From: Paracidovorax wautersii
GTDB taxonomy: Bacteria; Pseudomonadota; Gammaproteobacteria; Burkholderiales; Burkholderiaceae_C
Assembly (NCBI RefSeq): GCF_031453675.1
Contig: NZ_JAVIZX010000001.1
Span: 4,114,001 to 4,178,000 of the forward strand
Direction of reading: 5' to 3'
Length of the DNA: 64,000 nt
Below the pieces are notes generated by a model, which saw only the letters and a program-made list of their open reading frames with translations, did no database searches and had not been told where the DNA came from. Each line of letters starts with the position of its first letter. The first letter of the stretch is position 1. A program made the translations under genes and the position numbers. Positions 32,592 through 41,381 of this stretch are shown piece by piece.

Positions 32592-34433
32592 ATGTACCAG
32601 CCTGACGCCCCCAGCGCATCGACCCGCGCGTTCCACCGTAACCGCATCGCTGCGGTATGCCCCCCGCGCCTTGGCGTCTTGGCGGTCGCAGCCCTGCTGG
32701 CCGCCTGCAGCAGCACGCCGCTGCCACCCTGGCCCACCCAGGGCGGGAGCCCATCGCCGACGGCACCTGCGCAGTCCACCCGCCCCGTCCCGCCGCCACT
32801 GGGCAGTTCCGCTCCGACGCGTGCGGAGGTCGTGACCTCTCCGGTCACCTCGTCCCCGCTGGCGACGGGATCCGCAGAGCCTCCGGCCACCGCGCTGCCC
32901 TACTCGGCCGCCGTGGCCGCGCGGTTTCCCGACCCGTCCGTGCGCTACGACACCCCCGGCCTGGCCGACGGCCGCCGCAGCTTCACCACCAACGCCGAAG
33001 CGGCGCAGTGGCTGCGCAATATCGCCGCCGCACCGGGCCGTGCCACGCGCGCGGCCGTGCTGGACATCGGCACGTCCCAGCGCGGCACGCCGCTGCAGGC
33101 ACTGGTGGTGACCCGCGCCGCAGGCACCGACGTGGCCGCGCTCGACGCCAGCGGGCGGCCCACGGTGTTGCTGATCGGCCAGCAACACGGCGATGAGCCG
33201 GCTGGCGGCGAGGCGTTGCTGGTCGTGGCGCGGGAACTCTCCCAAGGCCTGCTGGAACCGCTGCTGGACCGCATCAACGTGATCGTGGTGCCGCGGGCGA
33301 ACCCCGACGGCACGGAAGCCGGCCAGCGGGTCACCTCCAACGGCGTGGACATGAACCGCGACCATCTGCTGCTGAACACGCCCGAGGCGCAGGCGCTGGC
33401 CATTCTGGCGCGCAACTACCGTCCCATCGCTGTGATCGACGCGCACGAGTACACCGTCACCGGCCGCTTCCTGGAGAAGTTCAACGGCATCCAGAAGTAC
33501 GACGCGCTGCTGCAGTACGCCACCACGGCCAATGTGCCCGAGTTCATGACCAAGGCGGCGAACGAGTGGTACCACCCCCCGATGGTGAGCGCCCTTGGCG
33601 CCCAGGGACTGACCCACGAGTGGTACTACACCACCTCCACCGATCCCAACGACCGCAGGATCTCCATGGGCGGCACGCAGCCGGACACGGGACGCAACGT
33701 GAATGGGCTGAAGAACGCGGTCAGCCTGCTGATCGAGACGCGCGGCGTGGGCATCGGCCGCACCCATATCCAGCGCCGGGTGCACACCCAGGTCACCGCC
33801 ATTTCGAGCGCGCTGCGCAGCACCTCCGAACGCGCGGCCAACCTGGAGCAGGTGCGCTCCTTCGTGGCGCGCGATACGGCATCGCAGGCCTGCCGCGGCG
33901 ACACGGTGGTCGAAGCCGGCCCGACGCAGACCCAGCGCGATCTGCTGATGCTCGACCCCGAAACAGGGGTCGACCGCAGCGTGCGCGTGGAGTGGAACTC
34001 TGCACTTCAGCTGCGCACCGTGAAGTCTCGCCCGCGCCCCTGCGGCTACTGGCTGGCTACCAGCGCCGCCCTGGCCGTGGATCGCCTGAAGATGCTGGGC
34101 CTGCAGGTGATGCGGGTCGCCGAGCCCGGTTCGGTGCTGGCCGACACGTACCAGGAGGTGCGCCGCGAGACCTCTGCGCGCCCTGACGTGCGAGGCACGG
34201 TTGCAGGCAGCGGCGAGATCATCCGCGTGCAGACGCAGCTGTCGCGCACGGCCATCGATGCGCCCGCCGGCAGCTTCTATGTGCCGCTGAACCAGCCCCT
34301 GGCCAACCTGGCCATCGCCGCGCTGGAGCCCGACACCCAGAACAGCTACTTCGCCAACCGCCTGATCGGCGGACTGGGCGACACGGCACGGGTGATGGCC
34401 ACGCCGTCACTGGTCTTCGAGGAAACGGACTGA
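32592..34433 (+). CDS. M14-family zinc carboxypeptidase lipoprotein
   Basis: 613 residues from ATG 32592. The signal ends in the lipobox LLAACSS (Cys about residue 40), then a Pro/Ser/Thr-rich linker. The M14 domain (about 120-430) shows the first zinc ligands in IGQQHGDEPAGGEAL, the substrate-binding DMNRDH, the third zinc ligand in VIDAHEYTVTG, and the catalytic Glu in LLIETRGVGIG. The last 180 residues are of unknown fold. It may trim peptides in the periplasm or at the cell surface; the substrate is not known. It follows the rhlE terminator and is probably transcribed alone. Confidence 0.88.
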   Translation: MYQPDAPSASTRAFHRNRIAAVCPPRLGVLAVAALLAACSSTPLPPWPTQGGSPSPTAPAQSTRPVPPPLGSSAPTRAEVVTSPVTSSPLATGSAEPPATALPYSAAVAARFPDPSVRYDTPGLADGRRSFTTNAEAAQWLRNIAAAPGRATRAAVLDIGTSQRGTPLQALVVTRAAGTDVAALDASGRPTVLLIGQQHGDEPAGGEALLVVARELSQGLLEPLLDRINVIVVPRANPDGTEAGQRVTSNGVDMNRDHLLLNTPEAQALAILARNYRPIAVIDAHEYTVTGRFLEKFNGIQKYDALLQYATTANVPEFMTKAANEWYHPPMVSALGAQGLTHEWYYTTSTDPNDRRISMGGTQPDTGRNVNGLKNAVSLLIETRGVGIGRTHIQRRVHTQVTAISSALRSTSERAANLEQVRSFVARDTASQACRGDTVVEAGPTQTQRDLLMLDPETGVDRSVRVEWNSALQLRTVKSRPRPCGYWLATSAALAVDRLKMLGLQVMRVAEPGSVLADTYQEVRRETSARPDVRGTVAGSGEIIRVQTQLSRTAIDAPAGSFYVPLNQPLANLAIAALEPDTQNSYFANRLIGGLGDTARVMATPSLVFEETD

Positions 34434-34744
34434 GTACGCCCCTGCGGGGCGCTGTCTCGACAGGCATGCTGGTCAGCGACCGCCAGCATGGCCTGCCTGA
34501 CAGGGCGTTCCCGGGCGTCTCGACGGGCAGACAGCTTTGGACATCTGCGGGCAACCAGCAGCGGCGCACGACCGGCTGATTACTATCAATTCGATAGCTA
34601 CATGCGCTTGATACACGGGCGCTTGTGGCGGATTTGACCTAAAAACGCAGCACAACCAGAGCACGGGCGATTCGCGCGGATCTGAGGACAACGCGGTCGA
34701 ATGGAGGGCATTGCGCCCACGGCCGTCGTCAGCCGCTCAGCCGC
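34434..34744. other. Intergenic region with hairpin and repeat copy D
   Basis: 311 bp between convergent genes, with no gene. An imperfect hairpin lies at 34461-34494 (CAGGCATGCTGG and CCAGCATGGCCTG), and repeat copy D is at 34580-34640. The hairpin lacks a T-tract, so its role as a terminator is doubtful. Confidence 0.6.
34580..34640 (+). repeat. Dispersed Comamonadaceae-type repeat, copy D
   Basis: Reads TTACTATCAATTCGATAGCT, then ACATGCGCTTGATACACGGG, then CGCTTGTGGCGGATTTGACC. It has the full family layout: ACTAT.A start, ATAGCT, GCGCTT, spacer, and GGCGGATTTGACC tail. Confidence 0.8.
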
Positions 34745-36484
34745 TCAAGCGTGGTGGTGCTGATGGAGCGCACCCGGCACGGTGTGCGGCACATTGCGCT
34801 CGCGCGCCCGCTCCAGCACGTGCTCGGTCATCGCCACCGCAAGCGTCTCCTCGCCCAGGAACACCTTGCCGCCGCTCTCCTGTTCCAGCAGGCCAGCCTC
34901 TTCCTCATTGTGGCTGCGCACCACGGTTTCTATGTCAGGGTTGAGCGTACGTGCCGTGTGGATGATCTGCCGCACGTCCAGCGTGTTGGGCGTGGCGATC
35001 ACCAGCATGTAGGCCCGCGCGATGTGGGCCTGGATCAGCACGGAAGGATCGACCGCATCGCCATACACCGCCGCCATGTCGGCCTTGCGCAAGGCCTCCA
35101 CCAGGTCCCGGTTCTGCTCGGCCACAACGAAAGGAATGTCGTGGGCCGTCAACGCAGCCGCAATGCGGCGCCCCACCCGTCCATAGCCCACCAGCACCAC
35201 CTGGCGTGCCAGGTACTTGTGGTCCGTGCTCATGGGCAACTCGGCCAGGGGGTCGTCGCGCTGCTCCAGCTTTCGAGCCAGCGCCGACCGCGCCCGCAAC
35301 CAGTCCTGCAAGGGCGCGATGGCCCGGAACAGCAGCGGGTTCAACGCGATGGAGATGAGCGCGCCGGCCAGCACGAGGCTGGCGCCCTCCGGCGGCAACA
35401 GACCGAGCGACGCGCCGAGGCCGACGAGAATGAACGAGAACTCGCCGATCTGCGCCAGACTGGCAGACACCGTCAGCGCCGTGTTGAGCGGATAGCGGAA
35501 CGCCAGCACCAGGGCCGCGGCCGCCAGTGTCTTGCCGAAGATGATGATGGCCACCACGGCCAGCACCTGCAGGGGCCGCTCGACCAGCACCCAGGGATTG
35601 AAGAGCATGCCCACGGACACGAAGAACAGCACGGCGAAGGCATCCCGCAACGGCAAGGACTCCTGCGCAGCCCGGTGGCTGAACTCCGACTCGCGCATCA
35701 CCATGCCGGCAAAGAACGCGCCCAGCGCGAACGACACGCCGAAGAGCGCAGCCGATCCGAAGGCAATGCTCACGGCGGCCGCCACCACGCACAGCGTGAA
35801 CAGCTCGCGGGAGCCGGTGCGGGCCACCTGCCACAGCACCCAGGGAAACACCCGGCGCCCCACTACCAGCATCAGCGCCACGAAGCCGCCCACCTGCAAC
35901 AGCGTCCACCCGAGGGTGCGCCAGAGATGCGTGGGCGCCTCGCTGCTGCCCGTGCCGCCCAGCCAGCCGCCCAACGGCGGCAGCAGCACCAGCACCAGCA
36001 CCATGGCCAGATCCTCGACCACCAACCAGCCCACGGCGATGCGACCGGTATACGAGTCGAGAATGCCCAGGGTCTCCAGCGCCCGCAGCAGCACCACGGT
36101 GCTGGCCACTGACAACGACAGCCCGAACACCAGCGCACCACCCCACCCCCAGCCCCACCAGCGGGCGACGCCCATGCCGAGCAAGGTAGCCACGGCCATC
36201 TGCACGACTGCGCCCGGCACCGCGATCTTGCGCACCGCCAGCAGATCGCCGAACGAGAAGTGCAAGCCCACGCCAAACATGAGCAGCATCACCCCGATCT
36301 CGGCCAGTTGGCTGGCCATTTCCGCATCCGCCACGAAGCCGGGAGTGAAAGGCCCGATGAAAACCCCCGCCAGCAGATAACCGACCAAGGCAGGCAGCTT
36401 CACCCGCGTGGCCGCAAAACCCAGGATCAGCGCCAGACCCAGGCCGGCCGCGATCGTATTGATGAGAGAGATGCTGTGCGGCAT
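34745..36484 (-). CDS. ybaL: YbaL-type cation:proton antiporter (CPA2) with RCK domain
   Basis: 579 residues from ATG 36484. About 12 membrane helices form the Na+/H+ exchanger domain (LPALVGYLLAGVFIGPFTPG, GVMLLMFGVGLHFSFGDLLA), followed by a cytoplasmic Rossmann RCK/TrkA-N domain (VVLVGYGRVGRRIAAALTAH, DIPFVVAEQNRDLVEALRKA). The sequence tracks E. coli YbaL rather than KefB/C: the family-typical GFVADAEMASQLAEIGV is present. It probably exchanges K+ or Na+ for H+ under nucleotide control. The in-frame extension upstream to 36652 carries no membrane segment and overlaps the tRNA promoter region. Confidence 0.9.
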   Translation of the reverse strand: MPHSISLINTIAAGLGLALILGFAATRVKLPALVGYLLAGVFIGPFTPGFVADAEMASQLAEIGVMLLMFGVGLHFSFGDLLAVRKIAVPGAVVQMAVATLLGMGVARWWGWGWGGALVFGLSLSVASTVVLLRALETLGILDSYTGRIAVGWLVVEDLAMVLVLVLLPPLGGWLGGTGSSEAPTHLWRTLGWTLLQVGGFVALMLVVGRRVFPWVLWQVARTGSRELFTLCVVAAAVSIAFGSAALFGVSFALGAFFAGMVMRESEFSHRAAQESLPLRDAFAVLFFVSVGMLFNPWVLVERPLQVLAVVAIIIFGKTLAAAALVLAFRYPLNTALTVSASLAQIGEFSFILVGLGASLGLLPPEGASLVLAGALISIALNPLLFRAIAPLQDWLRARSALARKLEQRDDPLAELPMSTDHKYLARQVVLVGYGRVGRRIAAALTAHDIPFVVAEQNRDLVEALRKADMAAVYGDAVDPSVLIQAHIARAYMLVIATPNTLDVRQIIHTARTLNPDIETVVRSHNEEEAGLLEQESGGKVFLGEETLAVAMTEHVLERARERNVPHTVPGALHQHHHA

Positions 36485-36691
36485 GGCGGGAGGATGCGAA
36501 AGGGTGTGGATGGGAAAGGCCGTGCCGCAGGGATCGGCGGAAGTGGTTACCGTTATAACCGGAACACCCGCAGCCCAGCAAAAGTCGCGCCCGCCCGCAG
36601 TGGAGGGCTGCCGGACGGTTATGATCCGCACCCTAGGCACGGCCGGCCGCACATCCTGCGTGCCCCGCTGCCTGCGGCATCACGCCCGCAT

Positions 36692-36768
36692 CTGCCCGTA
36701 GCTCAACCGGATAGAGCAATTGCCTTCTAAGCAATAGGTCGGGGGTTCGAGTCCCTCCGGGCAGGCCA
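36692..36768 (+). tRNA. tRNA-Arg (anticodon TCT)
   Basis: 77 nt with the CCA encoded. The acceptor stem CTGCCCG pairs perfectly with CGGGCAG; the D-arm is GCTC..GAGC. The anticodon arm is ATTGC-CTTCTAA-GCAAT, giving TCT, and the T-arm is GGGGG-TTCGAGT-CCCTC. It reads AGA codons, rare in this high-GC genome. A TATGAT -10-like hexamer lies about 70 bp upstream. Unlike many tRNA genes here it has a C1-G72 pair. Confidence 0.95.
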
Positions 36769-36857
36769 TTGCCCCCATCCGTTCATAATGGGGCTTCCAC
36801 CGGGCGCGCCGAAACCGCGGAGCCTTCCGGAAACGCCACCGCCCTCTGCCCCACTCC

Positions 36858-37280
36858 ATGCGCTCCACACTCGCCTGCGTTCTGCTGGCCTGCCTTCCCC
36901 TCGCCGCCCTCGCGGACGGCGAGTGGTTCACCGTGTATGGAGAGCCTGCACAGGTCGACCGTGATCTGATCCAGATCCGTCCCACGTCCATCACCTACCT
37001 GGAGCCTGACCTTCTCAGCGTGCAGGTGCGGGTGTCGCGCTCGGCGGCGCGCGAGGCCTATGGCGGCGGCCACTACCGGGGCCACCAGAGCACGGCCACG
37101 GTGGACTGTGCCGGGCGCAACGCGTGGTACACCCGCATGCGTTTCTATGGGCAGCCCGGCTGGAGCGGGCCGGTCATCATGGACCGTTCGTTCAGGCAGG
37201 GAGAGGCGCCCTTGGTGTTCAAGGAGATTCCGGACCAGGCGGACCGCCTGATCCGGGCAGCGTGCCGACTGCGGCGCTGA
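36858..37280 (+). CDS. Exported surface-adhesin-E-like protein
   Basis: 140 residues. A clear signal peptide (MRSTLACVLLACLPLAALAD) is followed by a small beta-rich domain with one Cys in STATVDCAGRNAW and one near the end (RAACRLRR), probably forming a disulphide. The layout (signal, short beta-barrel-like domain, late Cys pair) resembles the surface-adhesin protein E group common in betaproteobacteria. The function is unknown. It lies 90 bp after tRNA-Arg and 320 bp before the integrated element. Confidence 0.7.
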   Translation: MRSTLACVLLACLPLAALADGEWFTVYGEPAQVDRDLIQIRPTSITYLEPDLLSVQVRVSRSAAREAYGGGHYRGHQSTATVDCAGRNAWYTRMRFYGQPGWSGPVIMDRSFRQGEAPLVFKEIPDQADRLIRAACRLRR

Positions 37281-37560
37281 CTCGCGGGCCAATCAAAGAC
37301 ACGGCCTTCCCCGGCAAGGCACGGGCGCGTGCCCGAGCGGCCTTCCATCGATCTGTCGTCTGGCAATGCATCCGGTTCGATGAACGAGGTGAGCGAAGCC
37401 TCGACCGTCCCGGAGTCCGCATCACCCAGCACACAAGGCGCAGCCCGCTTCATTGCCCTTGACGAGCGATCACAACGGATGGTGCGGACGCTCGGCACAA
37501 GCCTATTTCGGATCCCCGTTAGGGCTCTGCTCTTCCGTACCCGCCCGGCCCATGCAAGGC

Positions 37561-37593
37561 AAAAAAAAGCGCCGCAACAAGTGCGGCGCTTTT
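37561..37593 (-). terminator. Intrinsic terminator, probably the original tRNA-His terminator
   Basis: Minus strand: AAAAGCGCCGC, 7-nt loop, GCGGCGC, then eight T. Stem GCGCCGC/GCGGCGC. It lies 8 bp beyond the left attachment repeat on the host side and is oriented to end minus-strand transcription, the direction of tRNA-His. In the uninterrupted chromosome it would directly follow that tRNA. Confidence 0.85.
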
Positions 37594-37600
37594 CATTTCT

Positions 37601-37617
37601 TGGGGTGGCTGATGGGG
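37601..37617. repeat. Left attachment site (direct repeat of the tRNA-His 3' end)
   Basis: TGGGGTGGCTGATGGGG, identical to 48317-48333, which is the last 17 nt (with CCA) of tRNA-His on the minus strand. Exact repeats of a tRNA 3' end at the far end of an integrase-bearing segment mark the integration site. Confidence 0.9.
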
Positions 37618-37810
37618 GACCATTGGCCACCTGCGAACCCCAGTGTTTTCGCGGCTTTCCGGCCGGTGCGACACGGGTCTGGGATACAGATTGTGTGACA
37701 ACATGAATCCGCCGACAACCCCGGGCAAGCCGACGCGGCATCGACTGGTTGCACGGTGACAGCTGCTCCTAGGCGCGACTGGGATGGGTCGCACGCAATT
37801 CAGACAATGG

Positions 37811-37836
37811 TACTCATAGCCCGTGGACTCATTGTC
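37811..37836 (+). promoter_or_regulatory. Tandem C-box operator of the restriction-modification controller
   Basis: Two 11-bp half-operators, TACTCATAGCC (37811-37821) and GACTCATTGTC (37826-37836), separated by CGTG. The 11-4-11 layout with ACT..AGTC-like arms and the CGTG spacer closely follows the tandem operator I recall for C.Esp1396I (GACTTATAGTC, CGTG, TGATTATAGTC). It ends 19 bp before the C-gene ATG. The two sites allow activation at low and repression at high C-protein level. Confidence 0.8.
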
Positions 37837-37855
37837 ATCAATCAGAGCCAATTGG

Positions 37856-38080
37856 ATGATGCAGTCGCCCGACCATCACGCCGATTTAGTTCAGTTCGGA
37901 CAACGCTTGCGAGCCCTTCGCGCAGCGAAAGGCTTCTCTCAGGAAGCACTCGCCCTGTCGTCTGGGCTTGACCGAAGTTATGTAGGCGGAGTTGAACGAG
38001 GCCAGCGAAACGTGAGCCTTGTGAACATACTCAAGCTCGCGACTGCTCTCAAGGTTGAACCACGGGAGCTATTCAGTTGA
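37856..38080 (+). CDS. Controller (C) protein of a restriction-modification system, XRE-type HTH
   Basis: 74 residues from ATG 37856 (a second ATG follows at once). A single helix-turn-helix: FGQRLRALRAAKGFSQEALA, LSSGLDRSYVGGVERGQRNV, SLVNILKLATALKVEPRELF. The SYVGGVERGQRN stretch is the recognition helix of C proteins such as C.AhdI and C.Esp1396I. It would time expression of the nuclease so that methylation comes first after entry. The operator lies directly upstream and the nuclease start overlaps its stop. A GTG at 37823 would add 11 residues but lies in the operator. Confidence 0.88.
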   Translation: MMQSPDHHADLVQFGQRLRALRAAKGFSQEALALSSGLDRSYVGGVERGQRNVSLVNILKLATALKVEPRELFS

Positions 38081-39021
38081 CAGTAACGCCAGCCACCGCC
38101 GAACGCATTCTACAAGCTGATGCGCAGCGAGTTATCGACGAGATAAACGCATTCACCTCCGAAACGTTTAAGACCAGAGGGGGGCGCCTTGGAAGCGGCA
38201 TGGGCAGCCTAATCGAAGCGATGTGGGTCTACTACATGAATAGGGTGCTCCAGAACGAAGGCGGCGAAGCTCAACAATGCGAAATTGCGTGGTTACAAGA
38301 CCATGAGCCGGCCGATTTCGCCTGCCTGACTCGCGGCGCCACTTGGGACCCTGCAGCACGACTCGGCGAGTTATTCCGCATTGAAGCAAAGTCGATGAAC
38401 ATCGGCGTAGATGAAGCCAAGGGACACTTCACCAACTTGCGCAGCGAAACTCGAGCCAATGACCAACTCTTAGTCTTAGTCTGGTCCTGGACTTCAATTG
38501 CCAATCAGTACTTCTGGCCTCGCATCCACGATTACTTTTTGGGACCTGCTCAGCCGATAATAGAACTTCGGGATGCACTACACCGTCAACGGGGCGGAAC
38601 TTTCGTTGACCCCCAAAATTGCCCGGATGGTTGCGTTCCCGGCGCATGCACTCACGTAGGCGAACCATTAAACGCTGCTGGAAAGCGGGAGCGCCGGTCA
38701 GGGCCGAAAACGTGTAAGCCAGCCAACGTTGAATATGCGGCCAATTTTGGCGGCCTTATTCGAATGCTAAAAACAGACAACGACTCGGCCCGCGAGCGCT
38801 TCCGAGAGCTTAGACGGGTTAATCCGGTGGCGCACCGTTATATTTCATTTATTCACAGACACTACCCCACAGAAGAAGTAAATCAGTATCGCAAAGCAGA
38901 GTGGCAAACAGCGCTAAGACGTGCAGGTCTGCCTGCAAATGGCCAAAGTGCCATTGATGCGAATTTGGCACTTCGCCAACACTGCCCGACCTATCAGGAC
39001 CTGCTAAAGGATACTTTCTAG
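38077..39021 (+). CDS. Probable type II restriction endonuclease, PD-(D/E)XK-like
   Basis: 314 residues from a TTG at 38077 that overlaps the C-gene stop (TTGA); no ATG occurs until residue 45. I do not recognise a named family. An active site of PD-(D/E)XK type is visible: a helix with Glu (GSLIEAMWVYYMNRVL), an Asp in EPADFACLTRG, and the core FRIEAKSM (E-x-K, about residue 108). A Cys-rich stretch follows (NCPDGCVPGACTH, KTCKP), possibly structural zinc. Its position, a C-protein overlap plus a facing methyltransferase and specificity subunit, makes the restriction role likely. It is transcribed with the C gene and ends face to face with the specificity gene. Confidence 0.75.
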   Translation: MTVTPATAERILQADAQRVIDEINAFTSETFKTRGGRLGSGMGSLIEAMWVYYMNRVLQNEGGEAQQCEIAWLQDHEPADFACLTRGATWDPAARLGELFRIEAKSMNIGVDEAKGHFTNLRSETRANDQLLVLVWSWTSIANQYFWPRIHDYFLGPAQPIIELRDALHRQRGGTFVDPQNCPDGCVPGACTHVGEPLNAAGKRERRSGPKTCKPANVEYAANFGGLIRMLKTDNDSARERFRELRRVNPVAHRYISFIHRHYPTEEVNQYRKAEWQTALRRAGLPANGQSAIDANLALRQHCPTYQDLLKDTF

Positions 39022-39040
39022 TACGCATTAGCATCGTACT
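39020..39040. terminator. Short hairpin between convergent nuclease and specificity genes
   Basis: AGTACG, 9-nt loop, CGTACT, starting inside the nuclease stop codon. The 6-bp stem lacks a clear T-tract on either strand, so it would be a weak bidirectional terminator at best. Confidence 0.4.
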
Positions 39041-39072
39041 TAGGGATTTAAGGGCCGTCTTAGCCTGTGGAC

Positions 39073-39756
39073 TCAGTTGGGCGTATCGTCGAGACCGCCA
39101 ATAGCTTTCATCAGCGCGTCGAGTTGTTGCTCAGGAAGTTCCTCTAGCCTTTGACGAAGGCCCCTCAATTCTTGGTCCGTAGCCTCTAGTTGTCGTGCGA
39201 TTTGCTGCTGTATTGACAATGGCGGCAACGGAACTTTGATGCTGAGCAGGTCATCAGTTGCCATGCGCGGCAACGAGGCACCTACACGAAACTTTTCCAC
39301 CAAGCGCGACACGAAGGGCGAAGCAATGATATGCCGAACATATCGTGCGTTCACCCGAGACGCTATTGGAACAAGCACAATAAATTCACCTGAGCAAATC
39401 CCATCGGCAGGCTCTCCATCTACCAAATAGACCTTATTCAACTCTGGCCTAAGACGGCCGAAGAGAACATCGCCGGTTCTAAAAATTTTGGAGCGAGACT
39501 TAATACTCTTGGCCGCTCTGGGTTCGAAATCCACCAACTCCCCCGTCCGGGCACGAACGTTTTCAAGTCCAAGATAAGAAATTTGTAGCTCGCCGAGCGT
39601 CTGAGGGTCAACTGCACCCTTTCTTTCCGACACAAGTTGCCGAAGTTCGACCATTTCATGGACCGAACTCGGGGAGTCCTCCGCTCCGAAGAAAAATGAA
39701 GGTGTCCATCGTCCTGACCTGACAAGATTTGAATGGTCGATAGTAATACAACGCAT
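39073..39756 (-). CDS. HsdS-like DNA specificity subunit with one target-recognition domain
   Basis: 227 residues, half the size of a type I HsdS. One target-recognition domain: SYLGLENVRARTGELVDFEP, FRTGDVLFGRLRPELNKVYL, GICSGEFIVLVP and the end GASLPRMATDDLLSIKVPLP. A conserved helical spacer follows (PLSIQQQIARQLEATDQELR). Two copies would pair head to tail and read a symmetric, gapped target, as in AhdI-type methyltransferases. The start ATG overlaps the methyltransferase stop by one base (TAATG). It is the second gene of a minus-strand pair. Confidence 0.88.
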   Translation of the reverse strand: MRCITIDHSNLVRSGRWTPSFFFGAEDSPSSVHEMVELRQLVSERKGAVDPQTLGELQISYLGLENVRARTGELVDFEPRAAKSIKSRSKIFRTGDVLFGRLRPELNKVYLVDGEPADGICSGEFIVLVPIASRVNARYVRHIIASPFVSRLVEKFRVGASLPRMATDDLLSIKVPLPPLSIQQQIARQLEATDQELRGLRQRLEELPEQQLDALMKAIGGLDDTPN

Positions 39757-41354
39757 TACCAGCCCTCCTCAGCAATGAAATCTTGGAATTGATTTAACAG
39801 CTCACCCAAGTCAGAGCGGGAACTCCTACGTCCACTAGCATCGTATCCAACGTCTGAAACTTCACTCAAGAATACCTTCCTGCCCGGGTCAGGCTCTTCG
39901 CCAGGCCGAAGTTTCGTTAGTATCAACACGCTTGTCTTGATATTTGCCCCGAATGGCGAGAATGTATCGGATGGCAAACTGACGATGGCGCGAATCACAG
40001 CACGCTCGACCAACCAATCTCGAACGTACTGGGTGCTTTTATTGCTGAGCACGCCATCCGGAATCACAATGGCAAGCCGGCCACCTGGCTTTAAGAGCTG
40101 GAGGCACCTTTCTATAGCAACAATTTCGAGAGAAATGGTGCTTTTGCGGTCCAACGCTAATTCAAATGGACCAAATTGATGCAGCGCATCCGCCGGCAAG
40201 TCGACTCCAAACGGAGGATTGGTAGTCACCAAGTCAAAGGTTTCCCGATACAAGTCCGGATAGTTTTCAAATGGCAACAGTGCATCCGTGCAGCGGATAT
40301 TGCTATGCCCATCACCATGGAGCCGCATGTCCGTCATTGCAATCCGCACCATGCGGTCGCTCTTTTCGATTCCGTGCAGGCGGGTGAATGCGAACTCATG
40401 AAACAGCTTGTCGGCTTTTCCGTGTGACTTGCGCACACAGTCCAATGCCGAAGTAAGAAAGTGCCCCGAGCCGCAGAATGGGTCAATCACCAGCTCGCGG
40501 ACATTTGGACTCATCATTCGAACAATCAGGTCAATGACCTCCTTCGGAGTGAAATACTGTCCCATACCGGAGCGCACGGCGGGCTGCAAAACGTTTTGAA
40601 ACGCACGTCCTTTTATGTCGATTGGCGAAGAGGATATGTCGTAGTGCTGCAGAAGCTCTGTCGCTCTAACAATAGCCGCACTCGACAACTGGAGAGTCTC
40701 TTTAAATACTCCTCGAGAACGGTCGTACGACGGAATTTTGTTCGAGAAAATCGCTTTATCGTCGCTTATTGCTGCATCATAGAGCCGACGAATTTCAGCC
40801 GCACATTCCTCAACGCTGCATCGCCCCGACCGCTGAAAGACGACCTCCCCCGAACGGTTGGAATTTTCTTCATCGAACAGCTTCGCATACACCAGTTTGC
40901 ATATTTCCTCAAGCGCTTCCGGGGCATGTAATCCATCAATGTCACGAAAGGCGCTGTGAATTTCAAATAAAAGATTTTCGACGCGCTGGGTGAGCGGCCT
41001 TAGAGATGATTTAGCAATCTTTTCAGAAGGCAAAAGAACGCTGGAGCTGTCCAAATTTGCAACCAGGTCAAAATCACCTGTTCTAAAACTCTTTCTTAGA
41101 ACTCTTACTATTTTATAGTCTTCACTCACCAAGGCGCCAACGCTCATGGTAGACGACGTCCGAAGGGTATCTTTCAGATAGTCCTCGGCTTCCTTGTAGG
41201 AAGCATTTGCAAAGGCAAACGCGAGATACTTTGTGGCCCGCTCGTTCTGGACGGTGAAGATTTCGAAGGCCTCTCTTTGTGCCTCCTTGAAGACAAGGTG
41301 AGTCGGAGGAACACTGAGTACCTCTGAAAGTTGCACTGCAATCTTATTGCTCAT
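39756..41354 (-). CDS. HsdM-like N6-adenine DNA methyltransferase
   Basis: 532 residues. The N-terminal 230 residues are helical and unlike the nuclease domain of fused enzymes. The gamma-class methyltransferase core then has GQYFTPKEVIDLIVRMMSP, the SAM loop VIDPFCGSGHFLTSALDC (motif I), the catalytic TNPPFG (motif IV, NPPF), and GGRLAIVIPDGVLSNKST. This is the modification subunit of a type I-like methyltransferase that needs the HsdS partner encoded immediately downstream. It should protect the host from the linked nuclease. An 11-bp palindrome 28 bp upstream of its start may be a C-protein repressor site. Confidence 0.9.
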   Translation of the reverse strand: MSNKIAVQLSEVLSVPPTHLVFKEAQREAFEIFTVQNERATKYLAFAFANASYKEAEDYLKDTLRTSSTMSVGALVSEDYKIVRVLRKSFRTGDFDLVANLDSSSVLLPSEKIAKSSLRPLTQRVENLLFEIHSAFRDIDGLHAPEALEEICKLVYAKLFDEENSNRSGEVVFQRSGRCSVEECAAEIRRLYDAAISDDKAIFSNKIPSYDRSRGVFKETLQLSSAAIVRATELLQHYDISSSPIDIKGRAFQNVLQPAVRSGMGQYFTPKEVIDLIVRMMSPNVRELVIDPFCGSGHFLTSALDCVRKSHGKADKLFHEFAFTRLHGIEKSDRMVRIAMTDMRLHGDGHSNIRCTDALLPFENYPDLYRETFDLVTTNPPFGVDLPADALHQFGPFELALDRKSTISLEIVAIERCLQLLKPGGRLAIVIPDGVLSNKSTQYVRDWLVERAVIRAIVSLPSDTFSPFGANIKTSVLILTKLRPGEEPDPGRKVFLSEVSDVGYDASGRRSSRSDLGELLNQFQDFIAEEGW

Positions 41355-41381
41355 TTAAGACGTTCAGTCGTTCTCAATGAA

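Larger units (their letters stand above)
37281..37855. other. Intergenic region holding the left end of the integrated element
   Basis: 575 bp with no supported gene. It contains a minus-strand terminator (37561-37593), the left attachment repeat (37601-37617) and the C-box operator (37811-37836). Short open frames that run across the attachment repeat have no ribosome sites or recognisable products. Confidence 0.6.

Noticed and set aside
34461-34494. Hairpin after the M14 peptidase gene as an intrinsic terminator
   Set aside because: The stem is imperfect and no T-tract follows on either strand.
37329-37706. A 125-codon frame across the left attachment repeat
   Set aside because: It crosses the host/element junction, has no recognisable product, and its 3' part is simply the terminator and tRNA-derived repeat.
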